NCBI GenBank assembly: GCA_964353455.1
Contig: CAYGWP010000216.1
Coordinates: 1-41,722, forward strand
Direction: 5' to 3'
Length of the DNA: 41,722 nucleotides
Source of the DNA: CAYGWP01 sp964353455
GTDB taxonomy: Bacteria > Planctomycetota > Phycisphaerae > FEN-1346
Shown here one piece after another: positions 8,213 to 15,514 of this stretch. The notes beneath the pieces were generated by a model. That model had not been told where the DNA came from, did not search any database, and saw nothing but the letters and a program-made list of their open reading frames with translations. The translations under genes and the position numbers were made by a program. Within the stretch, counting starts at the first letter, position 1. The number at the start of each line of letters is the position of its first letter.

Positions 8213-9904
8213 CTACCAAGACCAGACCTTCGCCGTTTTCTGCGGCAGGGTTCGGACCAGGCGGTCCTCATCGTCACACACGGGGCACCAGACCCAGGGC
8301 CATACTTGCATGTCGTCGCCCCGCGGCCCCTGCTCGTCGTGCCTTCTGAATGCCTCCTCCTCCAGGGCGCGGGCCTTCAGGAGAGGCGTGTTAGCCTTCT
8401 TCTTCTGCCAGAGCGCATTGAGTTCATCCTGCGTGAACAGGCATTGCCCCCTCTGCTCCGACGCGAAGGGGTTTCCGCCTGCAACTTGTGCGGCCGTGAA
8501 GACACAGCAGTTCGCGGCCTCGATATCCTCCTCGCATGGTACGCCAAAGTGGTTCTTGCACTCCACACACACACATTCGTCCTGGACCCGTTGGGTCGGC
8601 TTGTCCAAACCAACCAGGACAAACTGCTTCCTGTGCCGCTTCGGTAAGTAGCGGAAGTAGCCCCGCACAAAGGGGTTGCTTCTGCGAAACGCGAAGTACA
8701 TGCTTACGCTGAAACCGCCGGAGACGACATGCGCGCCCCGCCCCTCTGCCCCCACTCCTTTGATCGCCGACGCCAAGTGATCATTCAGTGACATGAAGTC
8801 GATTCCACCGCCCGCTATCCTCACCCGGGCGAGCGGGTTCCAGCCCTTCAGCCGGTGATCCTGATCACACTGGTAGTGACCACAGGTGCAGTGCGGCACG
8901 GTCAGCGTCGCGCGTCCCGTCAGGCGGATTTCCTGGACACCGCTCGCCTTGTGAGCGTACGTCTTGACCCGAGGTTCCCCACGGGCCTCCTCAACACGCC
9001 TGACGCTCAGTTGGGCATACATCTCTTTCCTGGTCAGGACTAGCCTGTCTCCGGCCAGCACATCCATCGTCCGCAGGAGTTGGCCTGGCTTCTCCGCATC
9101 GACCACGGACAATGCAAGCGGGGCATCGGTTGTGAACACGAACTGGTCGCCTTCTGTTACTTCTGCCATGAGGGTGCCAGGCCCCGGCCCCCGCACCAGC
9201 AGCGCCGCTGAAGGGTCGAACTGCACGCGCGGCGTATCCTGTGCCGTCAGGGTCTCGGTCCGTGGCGGATGCACGTAGTGGATGGCGAGAATCATTCGCT
9301 CGGTCTCGTGCAACAGATAGGCCTGGTTGCTTCGCAGATCGCGCGCGAAGTTGACGTCCTGCGCCAAGAACGTGTCGCACTCCTGCTTGTACGGCCGGAT
9401 CCACACCGCGATCATCTGGCGGGCACCTGCCCACATCCCTTGCCAGTGGTCGATCGGCTGGGGCTCGCCCCGCCACTTGCCGCAGCCGTAAGCGGCTACA
9501 TACTCAGTGATATGCTGACGTCGCGTCGCTAAGGGAATCTCCGCCAGCGCGTTCGTGAGGATGTCATGCATCTCGTTTCTCATGTTCTCAGGCGGTATCG
9601 ATCTGGCGCCGAACAAAGACCTGAGTGTGCGCCCTTTCTCCCGCTTCGAACGGGGTTCAGCGGGTTCTATGTTGACCTCACGAAAAGACTCGGGCCCCAT
9701 AAGGCACATCGCAGTCACGATGGCCACGTCGAAAGGGTCAGGCCCAGCGCCGTCTTGCGTCAACCTGAGTTCCACGTACGTGACCAGCCTTTCGAAGTCC
9801 GCAGGATTGCCCGTTGTGCCGGGACTCCAGTCGCGGCACAGGAATTCCGCGACGGCGTTACGCACGGTTTCTGCCTGCTCGTCGGTCATGGCTGTCGCCC
9901 GCAT
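8213..9904 (-). CDS. Cys-rich hypothetical protein, first gene of the NACHT/Lon operon
   Basis: 563 residues; not recognised. The N-terminal ~200 residues are helical. The centre (about 225-335) looks like beta strands. The C-terminal half is rich in Cys and His: C339, C341, C346 and H350; C444, C446, C449 and C457; C466 and C467; and a final CPVC at 540-543. These could bind two or more zinc ions, so nucleic-acid or protein binding is possible. Start: ATG at 9904 follows TAGGG at about 5 nt, with a second ATG at 9889 also usable. A perfect 6-bp inverted repeat abuts the start codon. The next gene begins 62 bp after the stop. As first gene of a run leading to a peptidase and two NACHT NTPases it could be a sensor or target-recognition subunit, but nothing in the sequence proves that. 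Confidence 0.8.
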   Translation of the reverse strand: MRATAMTDEQAETVRNAVAEFLCRDWSPGTTGNPADFERLVTYVELRLTQDGAGPDPFDVAIVTAMCLMGPESFREVNIEPAEPRSKREKGRTLRSLFGARSIPPENMRNEMHDILTNALAEIPLATRRQHITEYVAAYGCGKWRGEPQPIDHWQGMWAGARQMIAVWIRPYKQECDTFLAQDVNFARDLRSNQAYLLHETERMILAIHYVHPPRTETLTAQDTPRVQFDPSAALLVRGPGPGTLMAEVTEGDQFVFTTDAPLALSVVDAEKPGQLLRTMDVLAGDRLVLTRKEMYAQLSVRRVEEARGEPRVKTYAHKASGVQEIRLTGRATLTVPHCTCGHYQCDQDHRLKGWNPLARVRIAGGGIDFMSLNDHLASAIKGVGAEGRGAHVVSGGFSVSMYFAFRRSNPFVRGYFRYLPKRHRKQFVLVGLDKPTQRVQDECVCVECKNHFGVPCEEDIEAANCCVFTAAQVAGGNPFASEQRGQCLFTQDELNALWQKKKANTPLLKARALEEEAFRRHDEQGPRGDDMQVWPWVWCPVCDDEDRLVRTLPQKTAKVWSW

Positions 9905-9906
9905 CT

Positions 9907-9922
9907 ACCCTATATGTAGGGT
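9907..9922. promoter_or_regulatory. perfect inverted repeat at the head of the NACHT/Lon operon
   Basis: ACCCTA (9907-9912), a 4-nt centre, then TAGGGT (9917-9922), directly upstream of the ATG at 9904. On the minus strand one arm supplies the TAGGG that would act as the ribosome binding site, so the element could be an operator or a hairpin that hides the site. Such short palindromes can occur by chance. Confidence 0.35.
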
Positions 9923-10041
9923 GCCGAGTCCAGATTGCCTGGCTCCCTGGGCAGGAAATGCCGCTCTCTCGCATAGGAGTATACGACAACTCATCACGCC
10001 AAGCACGAGTTTCTCGACCATCCGGTGCCCGTCTCCGGTAA

Positions 10042-10187
10042 GGTAACCGTTCACGGGCAAGAACGGCCAAAACAAAGGGATTCTTGCGCGATGGTGCTGA
10101 CAAATGGGTTTCTCTGGGAGCACTTCGTCATGGATACTGGCGGATTTCCTCAATGATTACGCCGGTTTCAGCCCGTGAACGGTCACC
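10042..10187. repeat. 17-bp inverted repeat pair
   Basis: GGTAACCGTTCACGGGC at 10042-10058 matches the reverse complement of GCCCGTGAACGGTCACC at 10171-10187 at 16 of 17 positions, enclosing about 112 bp with no recognisable gene. It could be a relic of a small non-autonomous mobile element or a pair of protein binding sites. Confidence 0.45.
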
Positions 10188-10367
10188 CGGTAAGACGGAG
10201 GCATGCCCCACTGAGCCCAAAGACCCGTTGGCACCGTTTCCTGGCCTGCGCAGGCAGTGGGTCTCGCGGGGCATGTCGCCTGTTCGGAGGTCGACGTGAT
10301 CATCTATGGCCCCACGCAGGTGGCTGCGAACCAGGCCCAGAATGTGCTTTGCTTCGTCGTCGGTCAT
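10128..10367 (-). CDS. possible small hypothetical protein
   Basis: 79 residues starting MTDDEAKHILGLVRSHL, with GAGG about 6 nt before the ATG at 10367. The first 25 residues look like a genuine amphipathic helix. The rest (rich in G, N, R and S) looks like poorly coding sequence, so this may be the 5' remnant of a larger gene. It lies between two NACHT-HEAT loci on the same strand. No family recognised. Confidence 0.3.
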   Translation of the reverse strand: MTDDEAKHILGLVRSHLRGAIDDHVDLRTGDMPRETHCLRRPGNGANGSLGSVGHASVLPGDRSRAETGVIIEEIRQYP

Positions 10368-10566
10368 GTTTCGCCTCGGCCCCTGGGGGCCTGACACGGG
10401 CCGCGGTCCCACTGGTTGAGCAGGCCGTTGCCCCACATACAACGTCGCACTTTACTGCGAGCGTACACCCCACCCACAAGGCCTTTAGTGACCCAAGTGG
10501 GGCTCTTCGCCGATCAGGGTCCCAGGAACCGCCCGCCCATTTTGACCAGGCCTCTAAAAAGGACCC

Positions 10567-13527
10567 TCACAGCGCTGCCAGATCGCTCACTTTCCTCACG
10601 GTCCACGGGCGGCCGGGTTCTTCAAAGAAACGAAGGCCCTTGGCCATGAGGGCATCAACGGCGTTCACTGCGGTAGATCGCACATCGTAACTGCCCAAGA
10701 GATCAGCCAGGCGGATGAGGATCGGGTCCGTCGCGGCCGCGGGGCCAATGGCCCCCACCGCTCGCACTGCGGCAAATTGCGTCCCGCTACCTATGCCCAA
10801 GAGATCAGCTAGGCCGGCGAGGATCGGGTCCGTCGCGGCCGCGGGGCCAAGACCGCCCACCCCCTCCGCCGCGGCAGAACGCACGTCCGTATCCTCATCG
10901 CGCAGGAGGTCGGCAAGGCGGGCGAGGAACGCTTCCGTCGCGGCCGCGGGGCCAATACGGCCCACCGCCTCCGCCGCGGCAGAACGCGCTGACACCTCCC
11001 AATCGCTCAAGAGGTCGGCTAGGCGGGCGAGGATCTGTTCTGTCCCGGCCGCGGGGCCAAGACCACCTACCGCCTCCGCCGCGGCAGAACTCACGTCCCA
11101 ATCCTCATCGCGCAGGAGGTCGGCCAAGCGGGCCAAGATTAACTCAGTGGCGGCCGCTGGGCCAAGACGGCCCACCGCCTCCGCCGCAGTAGAACGCACC
11201 CAGTGATCCTCATCGCGCAGAAGGTCGGCAAGACGGGCGCGGATCGGTTCGGTCGCGGCCGCGGGGCCAAGACCACTTACCGCCTTTGCTGCAACCCAAC
11301 GCACTCTCAAAACCTCATTGCGCAAGAAGTCGGCTAGGCGGGCGAGGACCGGTTCCGTCGCGGCTGCGGGGCCAAGACCGGCCATCGCCTCCGCTGCGCT
11401 CCAGTCCACGCCCGGAGCCTCATCGCGCAGAAGGTCAGTCAGGCGGGCCAGGATCAACTCAGTGGCGGCCGCTGGGCTAAGACGGCCCACCGCCTCCGCC
11501 GCGGCCGAGCGCACACGCCCATCCTCATCGCACAGAAGGTCAGCCAAGCGGGCCAGGATCAACTCAGTGGCGGCCGCTGGGCCAAAACGGCCCACCGCCT
11601 CCGCAGCGAACCGACGCACTTCCGAATCCTCATCGCGCAGGAGGTCAGCGAGGCGGGCCAAAAACGGTTCCGTCGCGGCCGCTGGGCCAAAACGGCCCAC
11701 CGCCTCCGCAGCGGCCCTTCGCACATCCCAATTCCCATCGCGCAGGAGGTTGGCCAAGTGGGCCAGGATCCCCGGTGTGGCGACGCCGCATAGCGAACGC
11801 GTCACGTGCTGATGTTCAGCATCCAGGGATGCACGGTGCCTGCGCTGCACCCACCAAAGGTCGAATGTTGTGGCTGCAATCTCCTCAGCAAGGGGGAGAA
11901 CCCCCTGAACGCCCTTCGGCCGCCACTCCGGCAGACACCGCGCCGCTAGGCACAGCCGCGTCTGGAAGGCATCATCCGTGGAGAGAACCCACTTCAGCAC
12001 TGGCTCCGCATCCGGTGCGAGGCCGCACAGGAACTGGATCGTCTGCTCCCAGTCCGGGTCCCAGGCCTTGTAGTCCACGATGTGCCGGATCGATCGTAGG
12101 TTCCGCTTTGTGTCCAGGGGTTCGTCGGGCACTTCGGCCGAGACCCCATCTCGATCCAGCGCCTTGGCCAGATACCCCGCCGCCAGGAACGCCGCGATCG
12201 AACGATGGGGGAACTCGTACAGATCCCGCCCCGCCGGGGCCAGGATCCGCTTCTGCCTCAACTCATCCCGCAGGAGGCCGGCCTTCTCTTGGGCGGACAG
12301 CCCGCCCGGGGAGTCCAAAGGGGCCGGGCGGCGGTCGCTATCCCGAATCCGGTCCAACAGGCCCGCCGCTTCCACCCGCGGCGAACGCGAATTCCTGAGC
12401 ACCATGGCCCACGCCAGTTCCTGGAGCAGCGGCGTCCAGTCGGCCGCGCGATCCTCTCCGCCCAGCGCGAGCGGCATGATCCGCTCGTAGAGTTGCGTGC
12501 GGGTGATGTCCTTGGGCAGCGCCGCCTCCTCGCCCGCGGCGCAGGCCAGCGTCAGGAGGTACGGATTCTGGGCGATCTCCTGGAACGACGGGCTGGTGTT
12601 GAGGAGCTCAAGCATCCGGGCTTCCGCAGGCCCGCCCCGATACCAGTTCCGCATGAATCCCCGGGCCTGCTCCAACGTGAGCGGCGCCAGCCGGTACTCC
12701 ACCACCGGGAACGGCAGGCGCCACGCGCCGTACCCGTAAGGCCGCGCGGTGATGAGCGTCCGGCAGGGCCATTGCCCAAGCACCGCCAGGAACCGCCCCA
12801 GGACCTCGTTCCGCGGGTCCACCTCGTCCAGGCCGTCTAGGAGGACCCAGGAGCGGGCCTCGTGGAGGTGGGCCGCGACGTAGGCCGCCCACGTCTCCGG
12901 CATTCCATCCTGATGCAGTAGCGCCTGCACCGCCGACCGCAGGGCCTCCTCGGGCCCTTCGCGCTTCCCGATCTCGTAGGTTGCCAGGCGGCCCAATCTG
13001 ACCACCACGGGCAGCGGCAATTCATGGAGCGGGGCCCGCTGGTTACGAAGCAGCCCCAAGGCCCCCTCGGCCAACTGCCTCGCGGTCATCTCGGCCAGGA
13101 CCGACTTGCCTTGGCCAGACGGTCCCAGGACCACCGCCCGCCAAGCAGGCGAAACTGAGGTGGTCCGCTGTTCCTGCTGCCAGGCCACCCGGCGCTCTGT
13201 CTGCTCCCGGCCGGCACGATGGGGTTCGTCCCCGGCATCCAGGGCCTGTGGGCCGATCCGCGTCTCGTGCGGCAAGGGCTCTTGCGAAGGCCCCGGCCCC
13301 TCTGTTGGGGAAGCGCCCGGTCGGCCACCGCGCTCCTCTCGCTCCCGCCGAGGCTCGGTCTTCAGCACGTCCGGAGGGATCAAGAGGTCGGCGAGCCTGC
13401 GCTCGCCCATGTATGTGGGATGCCACTTGGGCTTGTCGAGTGACGAGATGACCGCCTGGTAGTAGGCGGCAAGGGTCTCCGCCTCTTGAGATCTGACCCC
13501 TGCGAGTTGGGCGAGGGTCGCGGGCAC
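10567..13527 (-). CDS. NACHT NTPase with 35-residue HEAT-like repeats
   Basis: 986 residues from a GTG at 13527, which follows GGGAGG at 8 nt; no ATG fits as well. A TATGAT box on the minus strand (13554-13559) could be its -10 element with a short leader. P-loop GPSGQGKS at 135-142; Walker B WVLLDGLDEVDP at 227-238; sensor-like LITARPYGYG; NPYLLTLAC leucine-rich segment; then PHRSIAAFLAAGYLA, as in NACHT proteins. About 11 C-terminal repeats of 35 residues follow, with core LADLLRDEDxxVRxxAAEAV and linker GPAAATE. They are highly similar to each other, even in DNA, suggesting recent expansion or gene conversion. A proline/glycine/arginine-rich low-complexity linker lies at about 58-125. It is separate from the NACHT/Lon operon by 660 bp and may act alone or as an additional sensor. 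Confidence 0.92.
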   Translation of the reverse strand: MPATLAQLAGVRSQEAETLAAYYQAVISSLDKPKWHPTYMGERRLADLLIPPDVLKTEPRREREERGGRPGASPTEGPGPSQEPLPHETRIGPQALDAGDEPHRAGREQTERRVAWQQEQRTTSVSPAWRAVVLGPSGQGKSVLAEMTARQLAEGALGLLRNQRAPLHELPLPVVVRLGRLATYEIGKREGPEEALRSAVQALLHQDGMPETWAAYVAAHLHEARSWVLLDGLDEVDPRNEVLGRFLAVLGQWPCRTLITARPYGYGAWRLPFPVVEYRLAPLTLEQARGFMRNWYRGGPAEARMLELLNTSPSFQEIAQNPYLLTLACAAGEEAALPKDITRTQLYERIMPLALGGEDRAADWTPLLQELAWAMVLRNSRSPRVEAAGLLDRIRDSDRRPAPLDSPGGLSAQEKAGLLRDELRQKRILAPAGRDLYEFPHRSIAAFLAAGYLAKALDRDGVSAEVPDEPLDTKRNLRSIRHIVDYKAWDPDWEQTIQFLCGLAPDAEPVLKWVLSTDDAFQTRLCLAARCLPEWRPKGVQGVLPLAEEIAATTFDLWWVQRRHRASLDAEHQHVTRSLCGVATPGILAHLANLLRDGNWDVRRAAAEAVGRFGPAAATEPFLARLADLLRDEDSEVRRFAAEAVGRFGPAAATELILARLADLLCDEDGRVRSAAAEAVGRLSPAAATELILARLTDLLRDEAPGVDWSAAEAMAGLGPAAATEPVLARLADFLRNEVLRVRWVAAKAVSGLGPAAATEPIRARLADLLRDEDHWVRSTAAEAVGRLGPAAATELILARLADLLRDEDWDVSSAAAEAVGGLGPAAGTEQILARLADLLSDWEVSARSAAAEAVGRIGPAAATEAFLARLADLLRDEDTDVRSAAAEGVGGLGPAAATDPILAGLADLLGIGSGTQFAAVRAVGAIGPAAATDPILIRLADLLGSYDVRSTAVNAVDALMAKGLRFFEEPGRPWTVRKVSDLAAL

Positions 13528-13766
13528 CGCAGCCGCCTCCCTGGACTGACCCTATCATACTCTTGGGGCCCAACGCATGCCACAGCCGGGTTCCCGGAAT
13601 GAAGTCATGCGCAGTGTCACCTTGGCCACTGGTGACTGTAGTGACGCGAGTCCAGCAGTGCACCGCGGGAAACCAACGGAAACGCGCGTTGGCCTGGCCC
13701 GTCCCTCTCACGGCAGCTACCTTCCCGGCGCGCGCGGCGAAACCAGTTCTTTCCGGGCAGATGGCA

Positions 13767-14085
13767 CTATCCTTCTCCCGGTCGCTCCGAGGAAAGCATG
13801 TCGACCAAGTGTCCCCGGAACTTCGTGCCGATCACCCGCTCGTAGGCATCTATGTCATCTTCCCGCCAAGTGGAGGGATCGACAACGACGTAGCCGGCAC
13901 CCTCTCGCTCCAAGGCGGCAGGAACGTGGCTGGGGGAATCGCCATTACGGGCTCCACGCACAGGGCGCATGCGGGCTCCTCTCGCTCGCGCATTCGCTTG
14001 AGCGTGTCGGCGACGACGACCGGGGCTCGCAAGTCGAAGCACTCCGGCGACAAGGCGCCTTTCGCAGTCCACGCCTCGTGGTGCC
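13767..14085 (-). pseudogene. frameshifted remnant of an unidentified gene
   Basis: Two minus-strand frames carry protein-like sequence in succession. One encodes GALSPECFDLRAPVVVADTL followed by MREREEPACALC and EPVMAIPPATFLPPW (down to about 13915). The other then takes over with GAGYVVVDPSTWREDDIDAY and continues to a stop at 13767. A single indel near 13910-13920 would join them into one reading frame. The upstream end stops where a plus-strand gene fragment begins, so the 5' part appears lost. The family is not recognised. It could instead be chance coding potential in GC-rich DNA, but amino-acid composition argues for a relic. Confidence 0.4.
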
Positions 14086-14094
14086 GGACATGCC

Positions 14095-14300
14095 CCAGTG
14101 CCTTGGCTGAGCCGTGCCACAATCTCGGCAGTCCTGTCTCGTGCTGCGGCGGGAAACAGGCCGCCCTCAAGACAAGTGGTGGCCAACTACCTCTACCGTC
14201 TAAGGGCCGCCTTCTCTGCGCATGCGTTTGACCCGGCGATCATCGAGCCGGTGTCGCGTTTCGGTGCCCGCATGGCACTCGCCTCCCGCCTGCCACCCCC
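14095..14300 (+). pseudogene. truncated duplicate of the winged-helix gene at 14810
   Basis: Plus-strand translation gives PWLSRATISAVLSRAAAG, then RPPSRQVVANYLYRLRAAF and DPAIIEPVSRFGARM. These match PWLSYALISAQVAGAAT, RPPSKRVVANYVYRLRAAL and DPAIVERAPRLGARL in the intact gene 14810-15514. The N-terminal ~145 residues of that gene have no counterpart upstream, where unrelated minus-strand remnant sequence begins. It is therefore a 3' fragment left by duplication and rearrangement. Confidence 0.6.
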
Positions 14301-14360
14301 GGCCATTAACCGCTGCTGGCACTGCCTCAAGAGCTTATCCATAGCGTGCCTCTTCATCAA

Positions 14361-14394
14361 TGGACAGTTCAGTTTCTTGGACAGTTCAGTTTCT
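14361..14394. repeat. perfect tandem 17-bp repeat inside a short inverted repeat
   Basis: TGGACAGTTCAGTTTCT occurs twice back to back (14361-14377 and 14378-14394). The pair is flanked by ATGGACA (14360-14366) and its inverse TGTCCAT (14397-14403). The arrangement resembles the end of an insertion element or a protein-binding repeat; no transposase is adjacent. Confidence 0.6.
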
Positions 14395-14612
14395 CTTGTC
14401 CATCGCCACCTGCGATGTCGCGTCCCGGATGCGGCACCACCCATGGTCTAGCTCTGACGGCTTCTTATTAGAAGATTATGGAGTGTAGCGAGACCGCCCT
14501 TCACGGAGTGTTGTTTGTGCACTTTCTGCAAAGAGACGAAAACGCTCTTCACTCGCAGCACTACTTCCAAGGTGGTGACACTGACCGAGGGCCCCGAGAA
14601 GGAGGCATAGCA

Positions 14613-14783
14613 ATGCGACGAGTTGACACAGGTGATGACGAGCACGAGCGCGACTTCCTTTCGAAGACAGACCTGATGGAACTCGCCTTCTACGACCATC
14701 TGTCTGAAGACGCAATTCTCAGACTTGACGAGGGTGCCAAGGCAAGGTTCAGGAACTTGATCCTGGGTTTCATGGCGATATGA
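14613..14783 (+). CDS. 56-aa hypothetical protein, first gene of the ubiquitin/Pup operon
   Basis: A short acidic helical protein (contains DLMELAFYDHLSEDAILRLD and ends ARFRNLILGFMAI). The ATG at 14613 has an excellent AAGGAGG at 7 nt, which is the main argument that it is real; an ATG at 14478 lacks such a site. It lies 26 bp before the winged-helix gene on the same strand. No family recognised. It could be a small regulator or a sigma/anti-sigma-interaction peptide, but this is a guess. Confidence 0.6.
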   Translation: MRRVDTGDDEHERDFLSKTDLMELAFYDHLSEDAILRLDEGAKARFRNLILGFMAI

Positions 14784-14809
14784 GCCAGTAGTCAACAGAG
14801 GACAGCTCA

Positions 14810-15514
14810 ATGGGCAATCGGACGAATGACAGCAGGGGCAGGCCCCTCAGGAATCTCCCCTCCCGTGATCGAGGGCCAAGTCGGCGGAAGGCGGCCCTTC
14901 GCAGCCATGTTCGGGCTCTTCAGAAGGGAATCCAGAAGCTGATGGTCGCGGTCGCCGGGCTTCGCCGCGCCGCTGCGCGACTCGACGCTGACGCTCAGGA
15001 GGGCTACGTGGAACTTCCTGACAAGGCAGCCCAGCCTTATACGCTGGGCTCGCCCACGTCGCCTCAGGCGCCGACTCCTGTCGTGACGATCGAAACCAAG
15101 CTCCGAGGCGACCGGCGATTCGATGTCATCATCAATCGCAAACCGGCCTTCACCCTATCCCACACGCTTGGCACTGTCCTGAGCATCCTGCACGCCGGCG
15201 CCATGAAGGTCCCGAACGGCCCCGCGCCTTGGCTGAGTTACGCCTTGATCTCGGCCCAGGTCGCCGGCGCTGCGACCCAAGCCAGACCCCCCTCGAAGCG
15301 CGTGGTTGCAAACTACGTTTACCGCCTGAGAGCCGCTCTCGCGGACCACGGTTTTGACCCGGCGATTGTCGAGCGGGCGCCGCGCCTGGGCGCTCGTTTG
15401 GTGCTTCCTTCACAACCGCCACACCCTCCGTCGGCTGCGGCTATCGGCCCGCAGAACGCCCCGCCGGCGCAGCGTCATACGCAGCAGTTTGAGGGCCGAA
15501 AGGAGACCCCATGA
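14810..15514 (+). CDS. OmpR/PhoB-like winged-helix protein
   Basis: 234 residues. N-terminus strongly basic, then a helical, possibly coiled-coil stretch (about 27-65). The C-terminal ~90 residues carry a winged-helix pattern: PPSKRVVANYVYRLRAAL followed by GFDPAIVER and RLGARLVL. This mirrors the recognition helix and wing of OmpR/PhoB-type effector domains (VDVHIxRLRxKL then GxxGxRL). There is no receiver domain, so it is not a classical response regulator. A GAGG site lies about 8 nt before the ATG. The stop overlaps the next gene's start (ATGA at 15511), indicating coupling. A decayed partial duplicate sits about 600 bp upstream. It could control the downstream operon; that is inferred from position. 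Confidence 0.65.
   Translation: MGNRTNDSRGRPLRNLPSRDRGPSRRKAALRSHVRALQKGIQKLMVAVAGLRRAAARLDADAQEGYVELPDKAAQPYTLGSPTSPQAPTPVVTIETKLRGDRRFDVIINRKPAFTLSHTLGTVLSILHAGAMKVPNGPAPWLSYALISAQVAGAATQARPPSKRVVANYVYRLRAALADHGFDPAIVERAPRLGARLVLPSQPPHPPSAAAIGPQNAPPAQRHTQQFEGRKETP

Larger units (their letters stand above)
9905..10566. other. intergenic region with an imperfect inverted repeat and one weak ORF
   Basis: This 660-bp stretch separates two minus-strand NACHT clusters. It contains a 17-bp inverted repeat with one mismatch (10042-10058 and 10171-10187) about 112 bp apart, and a possible small minus-strand ORF at 10128-10367. Codon use in the other frames looks non-coding. No convincing promoter or terminator was seen. 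Confidence 0.5.
13528..14612. other. rearranged intergenic region
   Basis: About 1.1 kb between the third NACHT-HEAT gene (minus) and the ubiquitin/Pup operon (plus). It holds the two gene remnants and the tandem repeat listed separately, plus a small palindrome CTTCT-TATT-AGAAG at 14461-14474 about 140 bp before the operon's first start codon. No intact gene and no near-consensus promoter was found. Confidence 0.5.

Noticed and set aside
9858..10153. Two minus-strand ORFs of about 80 aa upstream of the 563-aa gene
   Set aside because: Composition looks random, there is no ribosome binding site, and they span the inverted repeat region.
10715..11812. Plus-strand ORFs over the second repeat region
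   Set aside because: Shadows of the minus-strand 35-residue HEAT repeats; Arg/Ala/Ser-rich with no start signals.
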